Shown here: positions 47,228 to 55,637 of the stretch, piece by piece
Numbering within the stretch: position 1 is the first letter of the stretch
Layout of the letters: the number at the start of each line of letters is the position of its first letter
Assembly (NCBI GenBank): GCA_024711005.1
Contig: JANJTQ010000175.1
Span: 1 to 64,000, forward strand
Direction of reading: 5' to 3'
Origin: Opitutaceae bacterium
GTDB taxonomy: Bacteria; Verrucomicrobiota; Verrucomicrobiia; Opitutales; Opitutaceae
Length of the DNA stretch: 64,000 nucleotides
Translations under genes and position numbers: made by a program
Notes under the pieces: model-generated
Seen by the model: the letters and a program-made list of their open reading frames with translations, nothing else
Told to the model about the DNA's origin: nothing
Database searches by the model: none

Positions 47228-47277
47228 ACGCATCGCATACCTCCAGCCCCCGATTTCGGGCTGAAGCTCCGAACTAC
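47199..47277. repeat. Palindromic repeat family A (A8)
   Basis: GTAGTGCGGAGCTTAGCCCGCATCCTTGA ... TCGGGCTGAAGCTCCGAACTAC. Confidence 0.93.
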
Positions 47278-47292
47278 GACGGAGGACCCGCC

Positions 47293-47312
47293 CTGCTTAA
47301 TAACGTCACCAA
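47293..47312 (+). promoter_or_regulatory. 20-bp motif site S5 upstream of beta-helix/ricin gene
   Basis: CTGCTTAATAACGTCACCAA. Confidence 0.5.
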
Positions 47313-47425
47313 CGGGCGCGTTGAAACGATTGCGATCCTCGGCGCAGGCTCGTTATGCAGCCGAACCCCCGTGTCTTGTTATCGGATGCAGCCGGTTCGG
47401 CCTTCACCCCCAACCCCATCGAACC

Positions 47426-49654
47426 ATGAATCCAACCCCTCCCCATTCGTCGCATCCGTGGATGCTTCTGTTGGTCCTTTTTTCGGCCCTCCTGATTCCC
47501 GTCCGGGCCGCCGACTATTATCTCACCGTGGCCGGCAGCGGCGCCAAGACCGGTGCCAGCTGGGCCGACGCCTATGACGTCGGCGCGCTCTGGACGACCG
47601 TCAACACCACCATGCAGCCCGGCGACACCCTCTACCTCGGCGGCCCGGAAACCTCGGGCGGCGCCACCTACGGCGACCAGCGCCTGACCATCTCGTCGAG
47701 CGGCACGGCCCTGGCCAAAAAAAGCCTGATCGGCGTTGATCGCGGATTTGGTTTTCCCCAGTTCGTCGGCATTCAAGCCACGCGCAGCTACACGACCATC
47801 AGTCTGGCGGACACCGTCAGCCACTGGACGATCAAAAACCTGCACATCGAGCATCGCGAATACGGGATTGCCACGGCGGGCACCGGCCATGTCGGCATCA
47901 CCATCGACGGCGTCACCGTGCGCGCCGTGCGCAACGCCGGTTTTGCCTTCACGGACTGCGACGACCTGCTCGTCCAGAATTGCAAGGCCGAGCGCTACAG
48001 TGGAATCGGTTTCAAGTTCAACCACTCTTGCGACGGCGTGACGGTCAAGAACTGCGTCGCCAACTGCACCGGCATCGGCCTCGCCGACGACCCTTCGTGG
48101 CGCACCAGTTGCAGCAGTCCCGTCGGCTTCGACTTCCACATCAAAAACAGCACCGCCGCCTTCAACACCGACATCCTGCTCGAGGACTGCCTCAGTCTGC
48201 ACAACAACGAGGACACCGCCGACACCTCCGACTACGAGCAGGGCGACGGCTTCAAGATGGAACGCCGCAACGACGGCGTGACCCTCCGGCGCTGCATTTC
48301 CAATCAAAACCAGGACGCCGCCTATGATCTTAAGGGCGAGGACCAACTTCTTGAGGACTGCATCGCCTCGGGCAACTTCCGCTACGGCTTCAAGGTCTGG
48401 TATGAAGGCACGTTGAACAACTGCGCCTCGGTCAACAACGGTGCCCGCCAGTTCACCCTCGCGTCAACCTCCTCCGGTTACACCGTCACCGGCAACCACT
48501 GCACCTTCCACTGCAACACCGGCCAGGCCGGCGCGGTCATCGAGACCTCCGGAAACACCCTTGTTCTCAACGACAGCATCATCTCCTTCGGCAGCTCCGC
48601 CGGCACCTACACCGCCGGGTCCGGGACCTTCTCCCTGAGCAGCACCTCCAAACTGGCCAACACATCCAACACCGCCAACCTGCCTCAGTACATCAACCCG
48701 GCGCTGCCATGGGACGGCACCGGCACCGATTTCGACAACCAGACCTACGGCTCGACCAAGGGATACAACTCCGCCGGCTTCACCGGCGGCGGTGGCGGGG
48801 GCGACGAAATCATCGTCGACAACGCCGACCCCACCGGCGTGACCATCACCGGCTCGTGGACCACGAGCACCTTCACGCCCGGCTACAACGGCGCCGACTA
48901 CCTGCACGATGGCGACACCGGCAAAGGAACCAAGAGCGTGCGGTTCACGCCGACGATTCCCGTCGCCGGCAACTATGACGTGTTCATGATCTGGACGTCC
49001 GGAACCAATCGAGCAACCAACGTGCCGGTGGACATCGTTTCCGCCACGGGCACGACGACCGTCGTCGTCGACCAAACCGTCAACGGCGGACAGTGGGTCT
49101 CGCTTGGCGCCTACGATTTCGATGCCGGCACGACCGGCAGCGTGCTCGTCCGCACCACCGGCACCAACGGCCACGTCATTGCCGACGCCGCCGGCTTCGT
49201 CAGCTCCACCCCGCCGGCGATCACGTCGCCCGCCAAGATCATCAACAGTCACACGTCCAAGGCGTTGCGCCCTTACAACTCGGGCACCGGCGACAACGTG
49301 AACATCATCCAATATACCTACAACGATACGTGGACGAGCGAGCGGTGGACGATCACCGACTTGGGCAACGGCTACCATTCCATCCGCAACGTCTACACCG
49401 GCAAGGCGCTCCGACCGCTGAACTCGTCGACCTCTTCGGGTGCCAACATCGTCCAATACGCCTACGACAGCTCCTGGCTCAGCGAACAATGGGAACTGAT
49501 CCCCGAAGGAGGGGGCTACTACGGCATTCGCAATCGCTACAGCGGACTCGCGCTGCGCCCGCTCAACGCCGGCACCGGTGACGATGTGCAGATCGTCCAA
49601 GAAGCCTACAACGCCTCCGACGCCAGCATGAAGTGGCTGATTGCCGCCCCGTGA
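47426..49654 (+). CDS. exported beta-helix protein with Golvesin-like and ricin-type lectin domains
   Basis: Signal peptide; beta-helix coils; EIIVDNADPTGVTITGSWTTSTFTPGYNGADYLHDGDTGKGTKSVRFTPTIPVAGNYDVFMIW; three repeats of (K/L)ALRPxNxxTxxxxNIxQ..W. Confidence 0.87.
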   Translation: MNPTPPHSSHPWMLLLVLFSALLIPVRAADYYLTVAGSGAKTGASWADAYDVGALWTTVNTTMQPGDTLYLGGPETSGGATYGDQRLTISSSGTALAKKSLIGVDRGFGFPQFVGIQATRSYTTISLADTVSHWTIKNLHIEHREYGIATAGTGHVGITIDGVTVRAVRNAGFAFTDCDDLLVQNCKAERYSGIGFKFNHSCDGVTVKNCVANCTGIGLADDPSWRTSCSSPVGFDFHIKNSTAAFNTDILLEDCLSLHNNEDTADTSDYEQGDGFKMERRNDGVTLRRCISNQNQDAAYDLKGEDQLLEDCIASGNFRYGFKVWYEGTLNNCASVNNGARQFTLASTSSGYTVTGNHCTFHCNTGQAGAVIETSGNTLVLNDSIISFGSSAGTYTAGSGTFSLSSTSKLANTSNTANLPQYINPALPWDGTGTDFDNQTYGSTKGYNSAGFTGGGGGGDEIIVDNADPTGVTITGSWTTSTFTPGYNGADYLHDGDTGKGTKSVRFTPTIPVAGNYDVFMIWTSGTNRATNVPVDIVSATGTTTVVVDQTVNGGQWVSLGAYDFDAGTTGSVLVRTTGTNGHVIADAAGFVSSTPPAITSPAKIINSHTSKALRPYNSGTGDNVNIIQYTYNDTWTSERWTITDLGNGYHSIRNVYTGKALRPLNSSTSSGANIVQYAYDSSWLSEQWELIPEGGGYYGIRNRYSGLALRPLNAGTGDDVQIVQEAYNASDASMKWLIAAP

Positions 49655-49749
49655 GCGCGATCGCGTGACTCCAGGCCGGAGACAAGGCCTCGCCGACAAC
49701 GGCGGGCCTGCGCCTCCGGGCCCGGCGGTGGCGACCGGCATCCACTGGG

Positions 49750-49963
49750 GTAGTGCGGAGCTTTAGAGCGGTTCAGATAGAGTCCTGGCCATCGAGCTGC
49801 CGTGTGTAGTCATGCCCGTGTCGGGCGTGCTCCGGGATTCCGCGCGGATTTCGAGCCACGCGGCCGACACGGCCGCGGCTACAACTTTATTTGAAATGCT
49901 AGCCCGCATCGTGAACCTCCCGCTCTCGCGAGGCGTTCCGTTCGGGCTAAAGCTCCGAACTAC
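49750..49963. repeat. Palindromic repeat family A (A9), interrupted by a MITE
   Basis: GTAGTGCGGAGCTTTA[134 bp]TAGCCCGCATCGTGAACC...GGGCTAAAGCTCCGAACTAC. Confidence 0.9.
49766..49899. mobile_element. IS630/Tc1-type MITE flanked by TA duplication
   Basis: Left GCGGTTCAGATAGAGT and right ACTTTATTTGAAATGC form an imperfect TIR (12/16); right end resembles the IS630 end at 162-189; TA at 49764-49765 and 49900-49901. Confidence 0.82.
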
Positions 49964-50303
49964 GACGGAGCGGCCAGAAGCCCGCGGGCTCGACCTCGAT
50001 GTCCTCGGGTGCGCGCGGGATTACGGACGGCGGTGCGCCATAACGCATCGCGCCCGCATCCACCGCCGCATCGCCCTCCTTCGCCGCAAATTCCTCCAAC
50101 CCGGGCAAGGATCGCTTCGTCATCTCCAACAACATCGCCGCGTCCGCTCCCGCGCCGCGCGCCGGGCTCCCGGCCGCCAAGCGGAAGCCGTCCGAATTCA
50201 GATAGCAGTCGAGATAACGAGGTTGGGTTTCTTCAGCCGCCGTCCAATCAGCCCTCGTTACCTCGACTGCTACCTTCGACTGCATCAGTGCGCCTGAGAC
50301 CAC
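49947..50303 (-). pseudogene. C-terminal remnant of a beta-helix-type protein between repeats
   Basis: NSDGFRLAAGSPARGAGAD...DAGAMRYG resembles the usual C-term of pectate-lyase-like beta-helix proteins; no intact upstream part. Confidence 0.5.
50203..50272. repeat. Palindromic repeat family E (copy 1)
   Basis: TAGCAGTCGAGATAACGAGG ... CCTCGTTACCTCGACTGCTA. Confidence 0.88.
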
Positions 50304-50594
50304 TACCGAGGGCTGTTTTCATAGATGAATTGAGCCTGCCAAAGCGTCTCCGCGCGAACTACCCGTCGGAGACTGATTTCCGCCACCCGGTGGCAAGGAA
50401 TCCCCAAGCGTCGGCGGAAGCAAGCGGACCGCAATCACGAGCGCGCTGAACTTATTAAACATCACAACGCGCCGTCCGTCGGCACCCTTGGCCGGCAAAG
50501 TCTCGCCCCAAATTTGGACACTACCCCTGCAAACCGGCCCTTGACACGAGCGGAGGGCTCCGACACTTCAGTCACCTCTTAACCACTTAAAAGT

Positions 50595-50732
50595 ATGCAA
50601 CCCACCTTCCGCCCGCACCGCCTGAAACGCGCCCGCAAGATCGGTTTTCGTGCCCGTAAAGCCACCGCCGGTGGCCGCAAGGTCCTCGCGAACCGCCGCC
50701 GCAAAGGCCGTAAACGGCTGACCGTCGTCTAA
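50595..50732 (+). CDS. rpmH: 50S ribosomal protein L34 (absent from ORF track because short)
   Basis: [45 protein letters not shown]; directly upstream of rnpA. Confidence 0.96.
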   Translation: MQPTFRPHRLKRARKIGFRARKATAGGRKVLANRRRKGRKRLTVV

Positions 50733-50771
50733 GCTCGCGGCCGCATTGCGCCGCAGTACTTCCCCGCCGAC

Positions 50772-51224
50772 ATGCGTTTCCGCGCCGAGCAACATCTGCG
50801 GCGCCCGTTGGATTTCCAGCATGTCCGCACCCACGGGCGCCGCCACGATTGCGGCGCCTTTATGCTTTGGTACGCCCGACAGCCGCCGCCCGCCCTGGTA
50901 GCGGGGAACGTGAGCGACCCGTCCTCCGCCCCGGACGCCGCACCGGCCGCCGCATCGCAGAAAACCGAATCCGCCTTCGTCATCACTCCGCGTCCCGCCC
51001 GTCTCGGCGTGGTCGCCTCCCGTTCCGCCATCGGCAACGCCGTGCAACGCGCCCGCGCCAAACGCCGTCTTCGCGAGATCTTCCGTCATCATCAGCACTG
51101 TGTCCCGGCCGGCTACGACGTGTTGCTCGTCGGTCGCAACTCGCTCAATCGGCTTGAGTATCGCGTGATCGAACAAAGATTCGTGGACGCCTGTCGGAAA
51201 CTTTTTCCCTCCGCCCAAGCCTGA
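50772..51224 (+). CDS. rnpA: ribonuclease P protein component
   Basis: [28 protein letters not shown]; synteny rpmH-rnpA-yidD-yidC. Confidence 0.95.
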   Translation: MRFRAEQHLRRPLDFQHVRTHGRRHDCGAFMLWYARQPPPALVAGNVSDPSSAPDAAPAAASQKTESAFVITPRPARLGVVASRSAIGNAVQRARAKRRLREIFRHHQHCVPAGYDVLLVGRNSLNRLEYRVIEQRFVDACRKLFPSAQA

Positions 51225-51535
51225 TGCCCGCCACCTTGATCACCTGTCTTCGCTCTGTCCTGCGCCTCCCGGCGAGGGCGTTGCTTGGCTTGGTGTGGAT
51301 TTACCAGCACACGCTTTCGCCTGTGATCCCGGCGGTGTTCGGCCCGGCGTGCGCCTGCCGTTTTCATCCGACTTGCTCACACTACGCGGCCGAGGCGGTC
51401 CGCTCCCACGGCGCGGTTCGCGGAGTCTGGCTCTCCGCCCGCCGGCTGCTTCGCTGCACGCCCCTCCACCCGGGTGGTTTTGATCCCGTTCCTCCACCGC
51501 GCCGTTCCGTCCGTCCCGTTTGTACGCGCGGCTGA
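51224..51535 (+). CDS. yidD: membrane protein insertion efficiency factor YidD
   Basis: [41 protein letters not shown]. Confidence 0.95.
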   Translation: MPATLITCLRSVLRLPARALLGLVWIYQHTLSPVIPAVFGPACACRFHPTCSHYAAEAVRSHGAVRGVWLSARRLLRCTPLHPGGFDPVPPPRRSVRPVCTRG

Positions 51536-51565
51536 TTTTTCCCGCTTCAACACCCTTTCACATCC

Positions 51566-53389
51566 ATGGATAAAAAGAATACGACCATCGGCGTCCTCCT
51601 CCTGCTCGTCGGGTTTGTCAGCCTCTACCTGGCCCCGCGTCCGGAACCCGTCGCCCCTCCCGCCCCTACGCCCGGCGCGGTGCCCGCCACTCCGGCCGTC
51701 GAGGGCCAGCCGGTCACGCCGTCCGGCACGGTCATCAACGCCGTCCCCGCGCCCGTCCCGTCAAGCACCACGTTCGCCGCACTGGCTGGTGAAAACACCG
51801 ACGCCACCATCACCGTCCTCGCCAACGACCACGTCGAGCTGCGCCTCACCGACTTCGGCGGAGCGATCCGCGATGTCGCCTTCAAAAAATACGCCGCCGT
51901 CCGGGGCAGCACGGAGCCCTTTGTCTTCAATCTTCTCCACGCCTCCCCGATCCTGGCTCTCAGCGAGTTCCCGGGCCTTGGTCAGGAGACCCAGTTCTCC
52001 TTGGTAAGCTCCACGGCCACCGAAGCGATTTATCGCGCCACCTTCGAGAACCGCATCGAGGTCACCCGCCGCTATGCGCTGCGCGCCCCCGGCGACACCT
52101 CGGGCGACCCTTATCGCATCCATCACGAAACCACCTTCCGCAACCTCACCGAGCAAACCGTTTCGCTTCCCCGCACCGCGCTCAACCTCGGCACCGCGTC
52201 CCTTATCGACGGTAATGACACCGGCCAATATCTCAACGTCGCGACCTACGACGGCGAAGACGCTCATTTCATCGACCGCGGCGATCTTCAAGGCGGTGGT
52301 TTCCTGAGCGGTGTCGGCATCGGCAATCGAGCCGACTTGCCCTTCCTCGAACGGACGGAGCCGACGGTCTGGGCTTCCGTAAAAAACCAATTTTTCGCCA
52401 GCATCTTCACTCCTGAAAAACCCGGCGTCGGCGTGCTCGTGCGCCGCATCGAACTTCCCCCGCTTGCCGGCTCCACCGTCCCGACCATCGGCATGACGGC
52501 CGCCGCCCGCTTCGAGTTGCCCGCCTTGGCTCCCGCCGCGTCCACCATCTTGTCCGGCGAACTCTACGTCGGCCCGAAGGAGTACACCCGTCTCGACAAG
52601 TTCGCCCACCGCGAAGACCTGATCATGCAGTTCAACCGCGGCATGGGTAAGATCTTCCTCAGCGGCATCGTCGCCCCCGCCCTCAACAAATTGATGAAGG
52701 CGACCTACAATTTCATCGGCAACTGGGGCGTCGCCATCATCGTGATGACGATCTTCCTCAAGGTCATCTCGCTGCCCTTCACCCTCGCCGCGTCGAAGTC
52801 GGCCAAGCGCATGCAAAAGCTCCAGCCGCTCATGCAGGCCGTGCGCGAGAAGTACAAGGACAACCCCCAGAAGCTCAACCAGGCCACCATGGAGCTCTTC
52901 AAGGAGCACAAGGTGAACCCGGCCGGCGGTTGTATTCCGATTCTCATTACGATCCCGCTGTTCATCGGTTTCTTCACGATGCTCATGGGCACCGCCGAAC
53001 TGCGCTTCCAAAGCTTTCTCTGGGCGAAGGATCTCTCCGCTCCCGACACCGTGGCCCGCATCTTCGGACTTCCGATCAACATCATGCCGCTGCTCATGGG
53101 CGTGACCATGTTCTTCCAGATGAAGATCACGCCGACGCCGGCGACGGACAACATGCAGGCGAAGATCTTCAAGTTCATGCCGTTCTTCTTCACGGCGATC
53201 TGCTACAACTTCTCCTGCGCGCTCGCCCTCTACTCGACGATCAACGGTCTTTTCACCATCGGCCAGCAGCTCGTGGTCAACAAATACACCAAGACCGATC
53301 CCACCCCCACCCCGCTCGGCGTCCCGAGCGGCACCGGCAAGGGCGGCAAGCGAATCAAAAACGTCACACCTCCGAAAAAGAAGGGATGA
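51566..53389 (+). CDS. yidC: membrane protein insertase YidC
   Basis: NWGVAIIVMTIFLKVISLPFTLAASKSAKRMQKLQPLMQAVREKYKDNPQKLNQATMELFKEHKVNPAGGCIPILITIPLFIGFF. Confidence 0.97.
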   Translation: MDKKNTTIGVLLLLVGFVSLYLAPRPEPVAPPAPTPGAVPATPAVEGQPVTPSGTVINAVPAPVPSSTTFAALAGENTDATITVLANDHVELRLTDFGGAIRDVAFKKYAAVRGSTEPFVFNLLHASPILALSEFPGLGQETQFSLVSSTATEAIYRATFENRIEVTRRYALRAPGDTSGDPYRIHHETTFRNLTEQTVSLPRTALNLGTASLIDGNDTGQYLNVATYDGEDAHFIDRGDLQGGGFLSGVGIGNRADLPFLERTEPTVWASVKNQFFASIFTPEKPGVGVLVRRIELPPLAGSTVPTIGMTAAARFELPALAPAASTILSGELYVGPKEYTRLDKFAHREDLIMQFNRGMGKIFLSGIVAPALNKLMKATYNFIGNWGVAIIVMTIFLKVISLPFTLAASKSAKRMQKLQPLMQAVREKYKDNPQKLNQATMELFKEHKVNPAGGCIPILITIPLFIGFFTMLMGTAELRFQSFLWAKDLSAPDTVARIFGLPINIMPLLMGVTMFFQMKITPTPATDNMQAKIFKFMPFFFTAICYNFSCALALYSTINGLFTIGQQLVVNKYTKTDPTPTPLGVPSGTGKGGKRIKNVTPPKKKG

Positions 53390-53494
53390 AAAACTGAAAG
53401 GCTGAAGGGCGGAATCCCGAACCGGAAATCGACCCGTGACAGCGACTCAACCCCTCCACTCCTTCAGCCTTTCAGCCCTTCAGTCCTTCAGCTC
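53386..53494. repeat. Inverted CTGAAGG-type oligo repeat cluster (second copy)
   Basis: CTGAAAGGCTGAAGGGC...GAATCCCGAACC...CTTCAGCCTTTCAGCCCTTCAGTCCTTCAG, overlapping the yidC stop and ending 11 nt before the next start. Confidence 0.9.
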
Positions 53495-53505
53495 TTTTCC
53501 TCCCC

Positions 53506-54231
53506 ATGGCCGGCCATAACAAGTGGTCCAAAGTCAAACGTCAGAAGGCCGTCACCGACAGCCGCAAGGGCAAGGTCTTCTCCCGTCTCTCGCGCGAAAT
53601 CACCATCGCCGCCAAGTCCGGCGGTGGTGATCCCGAGGCAAACGCCCGTCTCCGCACCCTTCTGCTGAAAGCCCGCGAGGCCAACATGCCCGTCGACAAC
53701 GTCGACCGCGCGATCAAGAAGGGCACCGGCGAACTCCCGGGCGTCAGCTACGAAGATGTCACTTACGAGGCCTATGGCCCGAGCGGCGTGGCGTTCATCG
53801 TCAAGGTCACGACCGACAACAAAAACCGCGCCGCCGCCGACCTGCGCAGCGTCTTCACGAAGCACGGCGGCAATCTCGCCGGCTCGGGCGCGGTGATGTT
53901 TCAATTTCTTCATGCCGGACAGTTCCTCATCGCGAAAGACACGGTCGCCGAGGACCGCCTGCTGGAAGTCGCCCTCGAAGCGGGCGCCGACGATGTCATC
54001 ACCACGGACGAGGGTTACGATGTGCGCTGCAACATTCACGCCTTCGACACGGTTCTCCAGGCCTTGGAAACCGCCGGCATCAAAACCGAAAACGCCGAGG
54101 TCGCCTACATCCCCACGACCACGGTGCCGGTGGACGCCCGCACCACCGAAACGCTCGCCGCGTTGCACGATCTCCTCGACGGCCTCGACGACGTGCAGCA
54201 GGTCTTCTCCAACGAAGAAACCTCCGAGTGA
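53506..54231 (+). CDS. YebC/PmpR-family regulatory/translation protein
   Basis: MAGHNKWSKVKRQKAVTDSRKGKVFSRLSREITIAAKSGGGDPEANARLRTLLLKAREANMPVDNVDRAIKKGTG. Confidence 0.96.
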   Translation: MAGHNKWSKVKRQKAVTDSRKGKVFSRLSREITIAAKSGGGDPEANARLRTLLLKAREANMPVDNVDRAIKKGTGELPGVSYEDVTYEAYGPSGVAFIVKVTTDNKNRAAADLRSVFTKHGGNLAGSGAVMFQFLHAGQFLIAKDTVAEDRLLEVALEAGADDVITTDEGYDVRCNIHAFDTVLQALETAGIKTENAEVAYIPTTTVPVDARTTETLAALHDLLDGLDDVQQVFSNEETSE

Positions 54232-54236
54232 TCGAA

Positions 54237-54408
54237 GTGGCATGGGCATCCTGCCCATGGAATTGCGAGGTGTAAATTAGCCACGCCCATGTCGGGCGTG
54301 CTCCGGGATTCGGAGCGGATTTCGAGCCACGCGGCCGACGCGGCCTCCGCTACAACTTTATTTGAAATGCGCATGACCCCGATCCCATGGACGAGACGCC
54401 CATGCCAC
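54237..54408. repeat. Palindromic repeat family G (copy 2) containing a left-truncated copy of the MITE core
   Basis: GTGGCATGGGCATCCTGCCCATGG ... GACGCCCATGCCAC; internal CACGCCCATGTCGGGCGTGCTCCGGGATTCGGAGCGGATTTCGAGCCACGCGGCCGACGCGGCCTCCGCTACAACTTTATTTGAAATGC matches 49810-49899. Confidence 0.85.
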
Positions 54409-54444
54409 ATCAATCCGAGCAGCCGGATGCGGCCCGCCACATCC

Positions 54445-55371
54445 TCATGAGTCCAATTCGAAGGGGAAATTCACCGCGCCGAAATACTGAAGCTGCAGAC
54501 GATGAATCCGCGCCTTCGTCTGACTCGGCACCAGCCGATGTTCGTCCATGTAGGCGCGCAGCTGACCAAGGTACGTATGCAGATAGGCGCGCGACAGTTC
54601 TCCATGCGTCGCCGCCACCCGTTCGGTCGCCTCGCGCAGGCCCTTGAGTCCGGTCGATTCAAGCATGCCGCACATCTCAAGGATCCGATCGAACTCCGCC
54701 TGCAAATCCGCGATGCCGAAGCTTTGTACACGTTCGATTCTGGACTGAAACCCGACGACCGGAACGCGGGGTAAAACCGCCGCCGCGTGCGGCGTATTTG
54801 AAATATCAAGTTGGTGTTGATCGGACTGGTTGTTCACCTGGAGAACCATCTGGTCCAACTCGGACGCGGCCAGGCGGGCTCGCTCGATCGCCTCGACCGC
54901 GGTCAGTGAAAGCGTCCGCCGTTGCCAGTCGTAACCCGATGACGCCATGTTGCGCGCCGTACCGAGCGCCGTCAGCAGCCCGCTCAACTTGGTGGCGAGC
55001 CGGTCCAGCAAGGCGGGCCATGCGACCAGGTTGTTCAATGCCGTCAACCCACGCACATAGGCCGGCGACGCCGTGCGCATATAGCTGTCCAGCTCGTTGT
55101 CCAATTGCGCGTTAATCAACGCATGCAGTTGCACCATGGTATCCTGCGCGGACGCAGCCTTGGCCAATTCCGTGCGCGCTTTCTCCAACGCGGCAAGCTC
55201 ATCGGGACGGCCGATCGTGGGAAGAAAACGAGTGCGCGAACTGCATGACTGCTGAATGGCTTGGGCACGCAAGGTGAGATCGTCATTGAGCTCCTTCAGG
55301 AGCCCAAGTGCGCAACGCACATGACAATCATCCATGAGTAATTCGTCTAATTTGACGGATATTTGGGCCAT
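54445..55371 (-). CDS. hypothetical helical protein
   Basis: Long ORF with composition and codon pattern of a real gene; no family recognised. Confidence 0.65.
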   Translation of the reverse strand: MAQISVKLDELLMDDCHVRCALGLLKELNDDLTLRAQAIQQSCSSRTRFLPTIGRPDELAALEKARTELAKAASAQDTMVQLHALINAQLDNELDSYMRTASPAYVRGLTALNNLVAWPALLDRLATKLSGLLTALGTARNMASSGYDWQRRTLSLTAVEAIERARLAASELDQMVLQVNNQSDQHQLDISNTPHAAAVLPRVPVVGFQSRIERVQSFGIADLQAEFDRILEMCGMLESTGLKGLREATERVAATHGELSRAYLHTYLGQLRAYMDEHRLVPSQTKARIHRLQLQYFGAVNFPFELDS

Positions 55372-55637
55372 TTGGGGGCTTCTTCAAAAAAACTAAATAC
55401 ACACCAGATACGTGTCTCAAGCATCCTTATGACTACGGCTCGTTTATCCCGTTATTTCAGGTTCGAAAGCAAGATGTCAGGCCTTCCGACACGTCCACAG
55501 CACGTCTGCTTAAATGAAGGAAGGCTGCTAATGTTGACTGGCGATCAGTCCTTTCGTTCCTCCGCCAAAAAGCCGACGACGACATTCTTTGCGCGAACGC
55601 GCCATAGAGCCGGCTCAAACCCGCCTCGTCATGACCA

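Noticed and set aside
50443-50470. Additional copy of the 20-bp motif (ACTTATTAAACATCACAACGC)
   Set aside because: Similarity is too weak and requires gaps, unlike the five aligned sites.
50440-50594. Possible oriC/dnaA region upstream of rpmH
   Set aside because: No dnaA gene or cluster of TTATNCACA boxes seen; only the conserved rpmH-rnpA-yidD-yidC block is supported.
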